Part shown: piece by piece, positions 22,545-36,047 of the stretch
Layout: every line of letters starts with the position of its first letter
How positions within the stretch are numbered: position 1 is the stretch's first letter
Assembly (NCBI GenBank): GCA_026261815.1
Contig: JAMPIT010000511.1
Location: forward strand, 2,527,001-2,591,000
Direction: 5' to 3'
From: Monarcha castaneiventris obscurior
Taxonomy: Eukaryota > Chordata > Aves > Passeriformes > Monarchidae
DNA: 64,000 bases
Notes under the pieces: model-generated
What the model was told of the DNA's origin: nothing
The model's database searches: none
What the model saw: the letters and a program-made list of their open reading frames with translations, nothing else
Made by a program: the position numbers and the translations under genes

Positions 22545-23811
22545 AGTTACACCTACGACTTATTTTATTGTATTTTATTTGCATAAACAAACTTCGGGGC
22601 TTTGCTAAACAGGAACTGTTCAAGTCAAAACAAACCAAACTCTAGCTGGTGTGTGGGGAACAGCACAGCAATCCTGGGGAGAGGGACATGGGGAGCACGG
22701 GCACGACTGTGACTCCCTGCCCAGGCTCACGACCTGGCCGGGAACTTTCCACAAACTGCTCCAGAATATCTTTAAAGTACAAGATAAAAAGAAATGCATC
22801 CTAAGGGCCGTCCTCAACCAGCTCAGGAGGAATCTGCCTTTTGGTTTTATAAAAAGATTAATAAAAAATATTGAAAAATTCTCATCTCGGTTTGTATTTT
22901 TTCCCAAGAAGAATTCGGAAGTTCCTTAGAAAATTGTGTCACCTTGGAAAGGGCACTCGGGTCACAACCAGTTGCAGGGAGGAGACACAAATGCTACAAG
23001 CAGTCTGGGGTCCAGCACACACCAGGCCTAATAGTGAACACAAACAGCGGCCAGAAGTAGGGTGTAATTTTTTTTTTTCTCTTTTAAACCATGCTAATTT
23101 TGTTAATTTCCAACATAAAAGGAAAACAATAATTTTTAAAAGGCCCTAAACTCAACTGTTACATAAAAAAAAGTTTAAAAAAAAAAAAAGGTCATAGCAG
23201 TTTGGTCCCAACAAGTGAACATTTAGATGTTTACTCACATGCTTCATTGTTTTCTTATTTATAAGAACCAAAAATAGTTTCCAAAATTATCTCTGAATTG
23301 ATGTTGCTATGTATGTAAAGGCCTAAAATAAGCAGAATTTAGAAAATTGAATACACAATAGGGGAGGAAAATTTGAGTGGGCGAGTGAACCCCAACTGTC
23401 ACTGGGTCAAATTATAAAAGAGAAACAAAATGTCAGGACTGGTGGGGTCAGTTGAGCACAAATTGAAACCACATTGTCCTCAAAGCCTGTAACCAAAAAA
23501 TAACCGACCATCCATAAGGTCACAGAGAAGGGAAAAATCTGGGGTCTCACCCAGTGCTTGACCGTATCCAGTCCAGAAGGGAAGTCTTTGGGAAGAGAAA
23601 CTCCAGGAGTGGATCCGAGCGTAAATGATGGATCAGTCCCAGTCCGTGCTTGGGGAGGCTGAACTCTGGAAATGCAGTTAAATAACGTCGGGATGGTTTC
23701 CGAGCTGCTCTCCAGGGCTCTGCTCAGCACGTGGGGATCACCCTGACACCCCAGCACCAGCCTGACCCCTCCCCTCCTGCCAGGGCTCCCAGAACGGCGC
23801 AGACCCCGCGG
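22545..23811 (-). other. THRAP3: THRAP3 3' untranslated region
   Basis: About 1.27 kb, AU-rich, from the stop codon (23812-23814) to two overlapping AATAAA signals read on the - strand (within + strand 22564-22579). No other gene is visible inside it. Confidence 0.85.
22564..22579 (-). terminator. THRAP3: THRAP3 tandem polyadenylation signals
   Basis: On the - strand the sequence reads GCAAATAAAATACAATAAAA, giving two AATAAA hexamers ten bases apart (+ strand 22574-22579 and 22564-22569). Cleavage is expected near 22,545. Confidence 0.85.
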
Positions 23812-26800
23812 CTACTCGGCCGTTGTCTGCAGGGCGTCCTTTTCCTCCCGGTTTTCCGTTCCGCTTTCGTCGTCTTCGATTTCTCCCTCTTCCCCACTGA
23901 ACTTGTCATGAGCCCACTTGGGGCTGGTGCTGGACTTGCGGAACATGAAGCGGCCTCTTCCCCGGGGGAAGGCGCCGCGGCCGCGGCCCCTGTTCACCCA
24001 CTTGTCCGTGCCCTCGCCCTCGCGGTCGTCGTGCTGCACGGGAAGCCAAGGACAGCAGGTGAGACAGGCTGGCACCGCCCTGCACCGCGCCTCTGCAACC
24101 GCCCTTTGGGATCCACTTAATGGGAACCACTCTATGGGGAGCAGGAACAAGCTCTCTTTAGGCAGGAGCCAGCAGCTTCCTGTGAAGCACCACCCGAAGC
24201 CCTACCTGGTGTGTCGGTGACAGCTGGTGCTTTCACCCCCAAAGCACCTGAGACCGGACACCCCTGGAGCACATGGGTGTCTCAGCACCCAGGTACATAC
24301 CAAGTAGTACTTCTTGCTCTTAGGTGTGTACTCAGGATCCCACTCCTCCTCCCTGCTCCGTTTCTGGAAGTCGTTGTTGCCACCACTGTTGCTGTTGTTG
24401 TTGCCTGAAAAGTTGCCTCTGCCCCATCCTCTCCCTCGAGCTCTGAACTGCTGCAACAGCAACATGGGAGAAAAATAGAACGGCTGCAGAGGCAGCACCC
24501 TCCCACCCCAGCCAGCTTCCAGGGCTTCCAGAGGTCCAACATTCCTTCTCTGACCCTCCAAAACACCTTTAAAACCTATCACTAACAGGACAGCATATTT
24601 TTGGGTTTTTAGTTCATCTGATCACACAGCACATCACAGTCCCTATAAAGCTGCTGAAGATCAGGTAGAGGCATTTCCAGGGCAAGCCCAGGCAGGTGAG
24701 ACCCCTCTGTACACGGACTGCAAGCATCAGCGTGACCAAGCCCCAACGGAAGCACGGTGCGTGCCCATTGGGCTGTTCAGCATCATTAACACAAAGAAGC
24801 TTCCAGGCTTTGTTCTGCTCCTCCCACCTGGAGTTTGCTGCCCACAGCACATCCCCAGCAGCCTGGTTCACGCCCCAGACCTGGAGTGATCCAACTAGGG
24901 CTCATCACCCACAACCAGGCATTGCCTCGGGGCTTCTCCTCCAGGGCAGCTTTAACTGAAGGAACAACACAAAACAGCCATTCCTGCCCACTTTGGGAAT
25001 CAACCCTCAGGACAGGGGTGGAGAACACTTACAAAGGTTCCTCTCCCTCTTCCTCTCTCATTTGGACCAGTGAATTCCTTAGTTCCAAGACGGGACTTGT
25101 CAAAGCCTGTGGAGCTCTCCTCCCTCTCCTCAGTCTCCTCGGGATACTCCTCTGCTTTGACTGAATGAGAGGACCACGAAGACGATGAACTGGATCTGGA
25201 CCTCTCACGCACCCGTCGGTGTTTCCTGTTTCAGTGATGGGAATGGAGGGGAGTGGGACACAACAGCATTAGGAACTCAGCTGTGACCCATCTGATACAA
25301 AACCACTTCGTTATCACTCCCTTATCAATGCCACACTCTCCTTTTCCTACCACAAGAGGAAAAGCCATAGTAAGAGCTCAGGCTCTAGGGGCCCAAGATC
25401 TCTCCAGAAGGAACTTGTTGCTCCTTCCTAAGGTGTTTACATCATCTGCTCTCAGCTTAGCATGCATCCATGGAGTTTTAGTCAAATGGAAAATTAAGCT
25501 AATAGAAAAGGATTAAATGAACATCAAAGCCAACTAATTTTAACATGGCTGTTTCTCTCTGACACAAGAGGAACAAGAAGGAAAAGTGACTCACCCATCC
25601 TGACACATGGAGCCTTCCCATCTACCTTTTACAATTATTTAGTGTTTCTGAGAGATACAATGATAGCGAGACGACACGCAGAGGGGTAGCTCAGGCCACT
25701 GGAGGAGTTATGTCACAGGTGCACAACTTTGTGTACAACTGTTGTACACGGTGTCATCTCCAACCTGAGCAGCAGAGACACGAGAGGCACAAGGAAATGG
25801 CTACTGGGTTTCCTACATACTTTTTCTTTGAGCCTTTGTGACTTTTCTCCGTTTTCTCAGTTGATCTTTCCCTTGAGTGACTTGAATCTCTCGAGTCCAC
25901 CGACTCCCTGGATTTATCGCGTTTAAGATCTCTTTCCTTATGTTTTTTACGGCGTTCAATATCAAGGCGCAGATCAACAGGGTCGTCCTTATATTTCCCT
26001 TCAGCCTACAAACGCAGGGGAGAGGGAGGGCAGAGTTGAACACAAGGTCTGCAGTGCCCCAGCTCAGCACCATTTACTTTGCTACTGACTGCACAGACTT
26101 CTGGAGAACTGGAGTTTAACTGAGCACTAATCAATATTCCACTTTAAGATGTCAAATAATGCACTATCAAATTAAGTTTGCCTTTATCAGAATTCAATTT
26201 TCCTACTCTTAAAATCACTGCTTTTTAAACTTTTAATCTCCTCTTCAAACAGCATTAAAATAAACAGTCTGGAAGAGGGGAGGGGGACATGGAAGCTGAC
26301 ACTTATTGTACACCACAGCCAGTGGGGATGTGAATAACCTGGGAATCCTATCCAGCTGATTACAGAACACAGATACAGTGTGGCAGAGCTGTCTGACAGC
26401 CTGTGGGTGCTTGGTCCCACCCAGCAGCACCTGAGGCCTGCTGACAGCCTCAACTGGCAGGGGCCAGAGGGATTTTAGTCCCCAGGTCTAGAAGTGACAC
26501 TCTGGGAGAAGCAAAAGCTCTTTGCTGCTTGGAGATACCCAAGATTAGTGATCCAAGGGCCAGGAGGAGGCCAGTGAAAGGCAGCATCCAAGGGGTCTGG
26601 GAGAAGGGCAACATCCCATGGATAGGGAGGTGTTACTACGTCTGTCAGGAAGATTTACTCGGTGCAGATGCCACCTACAGCTCCTTCCCCTGGGCTGGAG
26701 GGCACCCTGTGACAGATGCCACAAAGCCCCACAGCCACACTGTGTGTCTCCCACAGTCCTGCCAAGTCTGCTAAAGCAAGCTGGTGTCTCACAGAGCAAA

Positions 26801-29800
26801 AACCCACCAGCTGCATGAAAAATTAAAATTGAATTTACATGAAAAATTAAAACTGAATTTACATTGCTAATTAAAAACAAACACAAAAGACACCTGGTAA
26901 TGCTTGCTTTGAGCTGTATTTAAATTGATACTTCAAGAAGGGACTAGGAGCTTCTTTGGGAAAGGAATAGTTGTTTTCCCTGCGCCTCCTTTGAGCCCTG
27001 TGGCACCTGCTGGCTGCCCGAAGTGACAGTGGCTGTGGTTTGACAAACAGGTAACTGGGCAGCAGGAGGGCTGCAGGGAGCCTTACACCATGTTGGTACC
27101 AACACCCAGCCTCAGCCATTGCTACTGCATTTACACAACACTCATCCTGGGAACTGTACAACTTGATATGCAACATACATCAAATTAATCGTCTTCAATT
27201 AAATACAAAAGGATTAGTAATTCTCTAGCTGTTAAATTTTTTACTTACATGAGTTTCTAACCACTTTTTTGTTTAAATAAATATGTCAAATAACGCAGGA
27301 GTGAGAGCAGGCATTTTGTTTTGGTATTTTGCTCTTCTACTTTCCCCAGGCAAAGAGCTTTAATTTCTACTCTGAGAATAAAACTGCTCCCAACACGATG
27401 GATGACAGATAAGTGACAAAATCGGCAGCAGCTCCCTTATGTGGCACAGCAAACACCTATTTGGGTTTGGGAGGGCACGTCTGTTTCACGGAAGGCTGGC
27501 GAGCTGTTTGGTAACCACGTTTATAACACACTCTGCCAAGCTGATGCTCAGAGTTCAGGCCCATCAAATCCATCTCACCATCGTCCATGTCAAGCCACAA
27601 GTGTGTTTGGAAAAAATCGAAAACAAATATGAAACAAGTAAGGTTTCAGCAGGACTGGTTAAAATCTCTTCAATGTAAATATGTATGAAGGTGAATAAAC
27701 AAAGGTTAAAATCTCAAACATTTTACGTTAAGCCTTTTTTATGATTGTTTACAGTGAGTGCAATGGCTTAACATTCATCTACTCAGCAAAGCTAAAACAC
27801 TCAATCCCAAATGCTCTGGATCTAAGACAAGTGCTGAATGTTAAAGTAACAGCAATCAACAGAAATGGCACAGTCAGTTGTTAGAACAAAATTTATCATC
27901 TGCTTAATAGTGTATCTGCTTTAGCTCAGCATTTAGTTTTACTTTCCTCTTTTTGACATGCATGTCTTTGAAAACATGGTTGGCAATATTGCACATAACA
28001 ATGGAGTTAATCATACTTACAAGCAGAAAAATATCACAAAAAGTCTCTTCTCTCATCATGGGCACTTGTTCCAAAAATCCTCTCTTTTTTCTCAAGCTCA
28101 CCTCAATTGACTTTGGGGTCATTTACCATAGTCTAACCACTTCACAAAGGTTGTTGATACATTTTTAATAAAAATTAACCCTTTGTAGTTCATTTTTAGA
28201 ATTATGCCCATCCTTAAAAGAAAAACACAAACTTAAGTAGAGAGTAATTTAAACAAAAACATCACTGTTAAGTTCATGCCCAATGCACTCATTTTGTTGA
28301 ATTAAACTAATCAGAGTAACAGTTCACCTTGAAGCCAGGATCTCTGGAGCTTTTCGATTCCTCTTGAGAGAATCCATGTTTTCTAAAAGTACTGGGAGAT
28401 ATATCTATCCTCCTAAAGTAAAAAAAAATACACAGCTATAACCTTGCTCATAAGAAGAATCTGAAGATTTTAGATCAAATGTCATTTAAAGCAGACCAGT
28501 ATCTCCAAAGGTATTTAAAACTCCCCATATTTTTCCTTTTTTCTTTTTTTTGGCTGAATTTAGTTATATACTTGAATTATTCTGGAATTATTCCAGAGTT
28601 TACGAAATGAAATCTGGAATACCTCTGCAATATTAAGACAGTGTCTAACAGCACCAACCTGTGGATTTCAGGGCTCTTTTTGTTTTTAGCCGCATCTTGT
28701 TCCATTCCTTTCTTTAGATATTTGGTAAAGCGTTCGTTCAGTGTCATTGCTGAGGATCCAAAGTGATGCTCTGCAAGGGGTTCAAACAAACAATACCAAA
28801 ATATTAGTGCCAGTTTTGTAAAAAGGCAAAGCCTACCCATCCCACAGCTTGTTAAAACCCAGGTGCAGGACAGTGAAGCACCGTGGGAATGAGCTCTAAT
28901 GCTGCTGACAAATTCCAGTTTCAATTTTTGGTGTTTCAGTGAAATGAACAATATCTTAGAGTGAGTCACAAATTCATCAGAACACACAATTCTAAGTCCC
29001 AGACTCTGAACATTTCTCAGGTTAAAACAAGAACACCTTCTGCCTGTGCAGAAGAGTATTTATGTAAATAAAGATGATCATGATCATGCTGCAGGTCTCA
29101 TCTCTGGAATATCTGCTGGAAAACAACTCTAGGCATTTCGAGTGCACAAACCCCACTTATTTGGCCAAGGGAGGAGTGAACCTTCCCCGAGGACACACAG
29201 ACTCCTGACCCACCTCTTACATGATGGACTATAGTCACTATGTGCTGAGCAAACAGTTCAGAAGGGCTTCGTTGCGACTGAGCCGACTGGATATGATGGA
29301 AAATGGAACGGAATTCCTGCTCTTTCTTGTTGCTGTGCACGAGATCCCGGCAGAGCTTGCGCTCCTGAGCCAGTATGCCACTGGGACTGGAAAAAGAAGA
29401 GCCCATGAAATAGAAGAATGGGGTGAAGGGGAGCAGTTTAAGGTGTTTAATTCTGCAGGAATTCAGTGACGGTTTATGTTGTTATTAGGGAGGCACCCAT
29501 GAACACTCAAAAGCACGAGCAAGGAGCTCCTTTAAACATCCCTAAACACACTGCTCCATGTTACTGTGATAATTCAGGTCACTATTCTAATGCTGCATGG
29601 AGAACAAGCATAGTAAAACACATGGCAGAGAATCAAATGGATTTAAGCAGCACAGTAACTCCCCTGCACAACTCAGCTTCCCTCAGCCAAAAGCCACTGA
29701 GTACCTGACCCCATCTGGGACCCTTCACAGAGCCTGGTGCATCCTAAACTAATCTTACATCCAGTCATAGCAAAGGTTAAGAAAAAGTTAATCTCCAGCT

Positions 29801-32800
29801 GCCAAAACCACAAATTGTGATGCAGTATTGCTTAGCCTTCCTCACACTTGGCAAGCACATGGGGATCTCAGGAAGAGAAACAGGAAAAAACATCACTACT
29901 AAGACTGCTCAAAAGCTGGCAGATCCTTACCGTGCAAGATCCTCATCGAAGGAATCCATTCGAATATTGACCTGGGCCTCACGAGTAATCGAAAAGGAGG
30001 ATTTGCCAGGAGTTAGGCCCTCTACTTTGGTGCCTGGCTTCTCCTTCACCTCAGAAGCCTTCCTTGGTGGAGGGGAAGAGCTTTTTTCCTGGCTTGACTT
30101 GTAAGTGGTCACTCTAAAATTCTTTTCAGGTACAAAACCCCTGTGACCAGGCTCAGCTCTCTTGGATCCTGGTCTCTCTTCTTTTTTGGATCTTTCAGAA
30201 TAGCTTTCCTCCTCCATTTCATCAGGCTTCCTTTGCTTCTCTTTTCCAGGTGGCAGGAACACCACACCTTCCCATTTTCCTGACCTATCCTCTTCTTGAC
30301 TTTTACCTGAAGTGGCTACGACTTTAGACATAAATTTGGGCTCATCATCAAATTCTGAATCTTTCCGGCCCTTTGCCTTGTCTTTCTTGTCCTGCTCATC
30401 TGTTTCATCTTTCCCATAATGACCTTCCTTGTGGAACTCAGGGACCTTGAGCTTGTCAAAGTCATCCCTGAACTTGTAGCGCTTGGGCGACTGGCTGCCG
30501 CGGTATCCCTTCTCCGAGTCAGCTTTCGATCCGTATGAGTCAGATTTTGCCTTTCCATCTGTTGATCCCAACTCAGAGAAATTCCCTTTTTCTTTACTTT
30601 TTTCTTTCTCAGCATTTGTTACTTTCTGGTCTTTGTCTTTCCCATTCTCAGTCTTCTGGTCTTCCAGATACCTGGTCATAAACAGACATTACAGGAGGTT
30701 TCTTATTAGAGCTCAACGAGGTCAATAGTTCAGTTCAAAGAGTCAAACTTCAGAGAACACCAAGCTATGCATGTACAGAAAGCTGCCTCTAGGCCCTAAA
30801 ATAATTAAAATGTCAAGCAGATTACTCAGCCTGAGTTCAGACTTTTGCTCTCACTAAATTCAGCAAATGTACAAGGAGATGGATATGCAGAACTGATGGA
30901 ATGAGGCTCGAGAACAAATCAAACCCAGCTGACCCACAGATGCATTGGAAGGAAAAGAGGAACATCTTACCCACTCCGTTTATTTACTTACAAACCTGGT
31001 TCAGGAGAACAACACATCAAACCTTTCAAATTGGCTGCTCTGCTTTAAACAACACACTGGAAATAAAAGCCTCAAAAGCTACTTCAAATTTGGGATGCAA
31101 GTTTCATGGGTAAGCTAAATATTTCATGACAGACTGCAAATACAAATAAAAGCAAACAGGTTAACAGAGGCGAATATGCTGCTGGGAAAGATAAAACACT
31201 TCTGGTGAGAACAATTCAGCTGGTTTATAGCATCCGAACAGTTTTAAAGAATTTAAAGAATCAAAACCCTGGCTCTGTGGGACAGCCGGAAAGCCCACAG
31301 ACACCACCTCTGTGCTTTGGAAAGCCCAAACAAAGAGCCACAGGAGTGTTTTCCCTTCTCTTTTTAAATTTCAGATATCCTTGATACAGAATCAGATCAA
31401 AACATCTTTAAAAATAATAAAGACTTGAAACCACTTATGAATGGTGCTGTATCTTTTAAAACGAAGTGTCACCTTTGGGCACAATCTGCAGTGGACTAAC
31501 CAAGGGAATGATGGAAGCAGATGCCTTCTGCATGGAAGGCTGTCTTCATCCTAGAGATGTACTTGGTGCTTTAGTTTCTTATCCTACCCACATACATGGG
31601 CACAAGCACTGCAGCTGCACCTGCCTCGGGCTGCTTGCAGCAGGATATGCAGTAGGATTTAATTGATTTCTTCTAATTTACAGCACCTAACACAATTCCA
31701 GAAGGCAACACTAAAAATGTCTACAACCAACATGTAAATAACTGGGAAATGTGAGTTTCCATCTCCTTGGGCAATCTTCACTTCAAGTGTTCATGGGCTA
31801 TGAACATTTTTGCAGGGAACATATACAATCTTTAGAACTATCCAAGCTGGAAAACCAATTCCAACTTCCTACGACTCCGGGCTGTCTGTATTTTTCCCAT
31901 AATTCAGACAGGCCCAGGCCCAGAGCTGGCAGTGCCCTGGCACAGCTTCCCAGCTGGAGTCTGCCCCAGCCCCTCGTCCTGCTCACGGGGAGCATCCACA
32001 TGTGCAGCTGGCTCCTCCAAAATATCCCAAAAAATAACCCAGCACCACAAAAAGCATCACTTGCCTCTTGGAGAAGGCTCCTCCCCCGGGAGCTGTGCCC
32101 TCCTCCTTTGGAGTGGCACCATACAGTGAACTGACAGGTGTGGGGCTTTTGCACACCGGGCTCTTCCTCGTGGGGCTCATTCCTGCCGAGCCGTGCTCGA
32201 AGGGGCTCTGGTGGGAGCCCCCTTGGAAGGAGGTGGAGCCGCTCTGGGCGGCAGAGCCCATCGGGGACGGGCTGGAGCGCGGCGGGCTCGGCTTCTGCAC
32301 AGGGCTGGGCCGGGGCGAGCGCCGCCGCACCACGACCGACTGCAACGGGCTCTTGAGGGCAGGGCTGCGCTCCCGGGGGCTCAGCTCCGACACCGACCCT
32401 CTGGACGTGGAGCCTGTGCCATAACTGCTCACATCTTGCCATGGTTTTGATCCCTCAGATGCCTTGGCATCTTGAGCCCCAGCTCCTGAAAACGGCTGCT
32501 CCTTAGACTCGTCTCCTTGGTTATCTCCTGCAGCCTGGGATGCCCGGGCATCCTTGGAGGATGATTTCTTCTCCTTTCCAGATTTACGCTTGGAAGACTC
32601 AACTCGACTGTGATTCGAGGACGAGCGGGAAGAGGAAGACCTCCTTGACCGGTCGGAAGATGACTTATCAGAATTCCTGGAGTGACTTCTGGACCGTGGG
32701 GAAGGAGACCTTCTCTTAGGTGAGCGGGAGCGTGACCTCCCCCTGCGAGGGCTGTAGGCCTGGCGGTAGTTTTGCCAGTTGGATCTGTAATTCCCATATC

Positions 32801-35800
32801 CTCCTCGGTTGTACTGGCCCCAGGGATAAAACCCTCGGTTTCGGCCACGGAAATAATACGGTCTCCGGTATCCTCTGTTATGGCCTCTGAAATCCCGGTT
32901 CTGATAGACTCTCGGATGGTTCCTTTCTCTGTTATGAGATGGAGAATATGATCTTGAACGAGACCTAGAACTGATAAAAAAAAATTACACAAATATTTTA
33001 TATTATAGTTTCTTTTTTTTTTTTGTAGTTTATTCTTCTGCTACAACTTTTTATTTGAAGACTTATTAAAAAAAGAACTTGAAAAACTCACTTCTAAGCT
33101 TTTTAAAAGAAATTTCTTTGGTTTACCCTTATCTGATTGAGGTATTACACTTTGTCGTGAATAAATTGCAGTGGAAATAACTTGCACCTGTGATACCATC
33201 AAACATTTGATTTCAGGATCATTGCAGAGATCATGATAAACACACACTGCTCTCCATTTTGCCAGGATGAAAATGGCTGCTATCCAGCTTCAGAAAAAGT
33301 GACAGATCTCAAGCACCCAGCCCATAACGGCTCAAGGTCATGGTTATAACTCATCCACAAAGAAGTATTTTTTTACACAAATCATGCTACCGTTATTGGA
33401 ACAGATCCCAAATCTTACTCCCGTGTCCCAACTTCACATGTACTTTAAAATTCTGATAATCCAGATGAAACCTCACTTCTTTATCAGGCAAATTAAATAA
33501 ATGGCTACACCTCAACAGCAGAAGGGCAGCAGCAGGGCGAAGGGCACGCTGCTCTATGGTTTGAAGCTCCCAAAGGCGCATCCCACAGCACAATCCCATG
33601 GAGCTCCCGGGAAGGGACAGCGCTGGGACACGTCCGCCGGGCGCCGCCAGGTGGCGCTGTGGGCGCCCCCGCCCGCATCCACAGAGCCCGAACGCAGGAA
33701 CGCACAAGCCCAGGAAAAGCGCGGATTCCAGGGCTAATTGTCCCAACAGTCTCTCCCATTAAATTGCTGCGGTTGTGTAACCGCTTAAAGGTCCCACTGG
33801 AGCTCAGATGCCAGAGTCACAGGAAGGACTGGCCAAACTAGAAAGCTGAAATAGAAAAAATATTTTTCCGAATGGAATTTTAGTAAATAACGTTCACTGG
33901 AACAGTTTCCACAGCCCTTCCTTGCATTCCGAGCTCTGGCTCTGACACACACATTGGTCGTACTCCAATAGACATGAACTTCCTCACACAGATCTCAGTG
34001 CTGCTCCTCACCTCTCACACCCCAAATCTCCAGAATGAAGGGAGAACAACCTGCTGTTGGAATGCCTGCACAGTTAGCACATGTATGCAGAGATGAACTT
34101 TAGTTCTGTTTTAATTTCTTCCTTCTACTGAACAGGTCACAGTTTAGCAAGAAACTCTTGTTCATATTCCAATTATTGCTAACAAACAGCTTAACGACCA
34201 TTTTCACAAATTTTTCAATCCTTCAAACAACCAAAAATCTCATCTGAGACACTTCTTCATTCAAACAACATCAACCAGAAGGAAAAGCAGAGAGGCAGGA
34301 GGCAAGCACCAGTTATAACAAGCTCTAATCCAAGGCATGAGGAACACAGACGCTCAATTTTCAGACAAGTGCTGCATCTGTGATCAATTATCAGCAACGA
34401 CCTGTTGTACAATGCTTCCAAAATCTGTTCTAGTGCTTTTAGAGAGGCTGCAGCAGGAAGATTTCACTCCAAAAGTTGCAGAGACTATCTACCAGAAATC
34501 TTTGTAGAAAAATACAGTAAAAGTTATACAGTAAAAGAAACACCAAAAGTGATAATTCCCCCAACTCTGCCAGCCCCCAGAACTGTTGGCACTGCGCTGC
34601 TCCAGGGCTAAATCCCCAGCATTTACAAGAAGTGAGAAATAAAGTCATAAAGAAAGCAGAGATATCAAGCAGACTCCAACACAGCACTGTAACTTAGAAG
34701 AAACAGCAAACCTACCAAAGGAAGAATAAAACAATCTGTGGTGCATCTTGAAGTACACAGCAAAGGCCTTTTATGCCAAGATCCCATCAGACCTACCTCG
34801 GAGCACATCCCAAGGCCAGGCAGGGGGGCTGGGCTGGGCTGACCCACTCCATTTGGACGGTTTTTTTTTTTAAAAAAGGAGTTATTTAAAAAGCAAGAGT
34901 AGCTTCAGCAGCAGCACAGAGGAAACAATGTTTGCACAGTGTGCCTTTTTCCCAACTGCCAAAGTTCCTTCACAGCTAGGAGATATTCCCAAATGAGCAC
35001 TGATCTTCCAGCATTCCAGCTTCCTTCTGCAAAGGGCTCAGTTGGACTCAAATCTCCGCCTCTAATTTAGTTTTGTCATGTCCTTCTTTCTCCAACTGTA
35101 CATTCATTAGAACCTCTGTATTTTAAGAATCTCTAACTGGTAACACTTGCATGCGTTCACAGCCCAGTGGTTCTCAGAATACGTGCTATTCATTTGAGCG
35201 AAAAGGCAGGAGAACACCATTACACCCCATCCAACTGGAATGGCTTTGCCAGATGCAGAATGCTTAGCCAAGAGTAAAGGAAAAAAACATATCCAGGGAA
35301 GACACAAGCCTGTAACTGGCCTGCTCAGAAGCAATGCAGGGAGACAGGAACAACTATTACACACATTAATGATTTCTTAAAATTAACTGCAGCAAAATTA
35401 TCTTTATCCACTTTATCCCTCCAGAAGAACCTTTCCTGTTACCTGGCTCCTGCATGTCGAGGGGAGGGGCAAAGGAATATCAAGAATTGTCCCACCTTTC
35501 ACAGCAGTGTTTAAAATAGATATTAAAACTTGCATGAATTCACTTCTCAAGAGGGGAGAAGAACATGACATCTGCAAAGGCCTCTCGAGTCTGGGATCAA
35601 TTACATTAAAGCCTTAAAAAAGCCAAAGTCTCAAAAGAAAGATCTTGACTGTGCTGACAAACATTTTACTCTCCTAATTTATTTATTTGTTCACAATTTG
35701 TTCTCCTAAGTCATTGAAAAAACCCAAACAGCACAGGTTGGCAGGAAACAGCCTGAGAGACAAAGGACATTATCTGTCCTGGGATCTAATCAAATACTTT

Positions 35801-36023
35801 CCCTGGAAAAGAGTTAAGTGACAAACCACCTGCAAGGGAGGAAAAGCCCCGTTCCACCCTTTGGCTCCAGGGCTGCACATACTCACCTCAGTCTGCGTTT
35901 CCTTGACCGTGAGATAGAGCGGGAACGGGAGCGGGATTTGGAGAAGGAACGGGAGCGTGACCTCGATCCAGACCTCGAGCGGGAGGAACGGGATCCAGAC
36001 TTGGATTTGTTAGTTTTAGACAT
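23812..36023 (-). CDS. THRAP3: Thyroid hormone receptor-associated protein 3 (TRAP150), complete, 10 coding exons
   Basis: Exons in coding order: 36023-35887, 32970-32065, 30671-29931, 29386-29214, 28770-28659, 28412-28328, 26005-25821, 25225-25033, 24450-24301, 24033-23812; 2904 nt, 967 aa (human 955). The start is [18 protein letters not shown]. Residues 1-190 are an Arg/Ser domain, with an [19 protein letters not shown] stretch; the middle is Lys/Glu-rich (KSPKRYK-, [16 protein letters not shown]); the conserved BCLAF1/THRAP3 core carries [32 protein letters not shown] and [12 protein letters not shown]; the C-terminus has RGR repeats, [17 protein letters not shown] and [20 protein letters not shown]. 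The family acts in nuclear speckles in splicing, exon-junction-associated mRNA decay and DNA-damage response. The exon 2 donor is GC, not GT. Confidence 0.98.
26815..26862. repeat. 24-bp tandem duplication
   Basis: The 24-base unit starting 'ATGAAAAATTAAAATTGAAT' occurs twice in a row with one mismatch, in a THRAP3 intron. A small local duplication, of no evident function. Confidence 0.85.
32059..32069 (-). promoter_or_regulatory. THRAP3: GC-AG splice donor of THRAP3 exon 2
   Basis: On the - strand the junction reads AAGAG|GCAAGTG. The only frame-preserving join to the next exon (ACCAG|GTATCTGG at 30671) uses GC as the donor dinucleotide, giving ...SKR-YLEDQ, which matches the mammalian protein (TKR-YLEEQ). 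AG|GCAAGT is the strong consensus that compensates for GC donors. Using the nearby GT (CAA|GTGATG) would break the frame. Confidence 0.85.
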
Positions 36024-36047
36024 CTTTGCAAGCACCTGTCAGTGCAC
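36024..36047 (-). other. THRAP3: THRAP3 5' UTR portion in the first coding exon
   Basis: The acceptor GTTTCCCTCAG precedes GTGCACTGACAGGTGCTTGC and then the start ATG (36023-36021), so 24 bases of leader lie in this exon. A is at -3 of the ATG. The rest of the leader must come from the CpG-island exon about 13 kb upstream. Confidence 0.75.
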
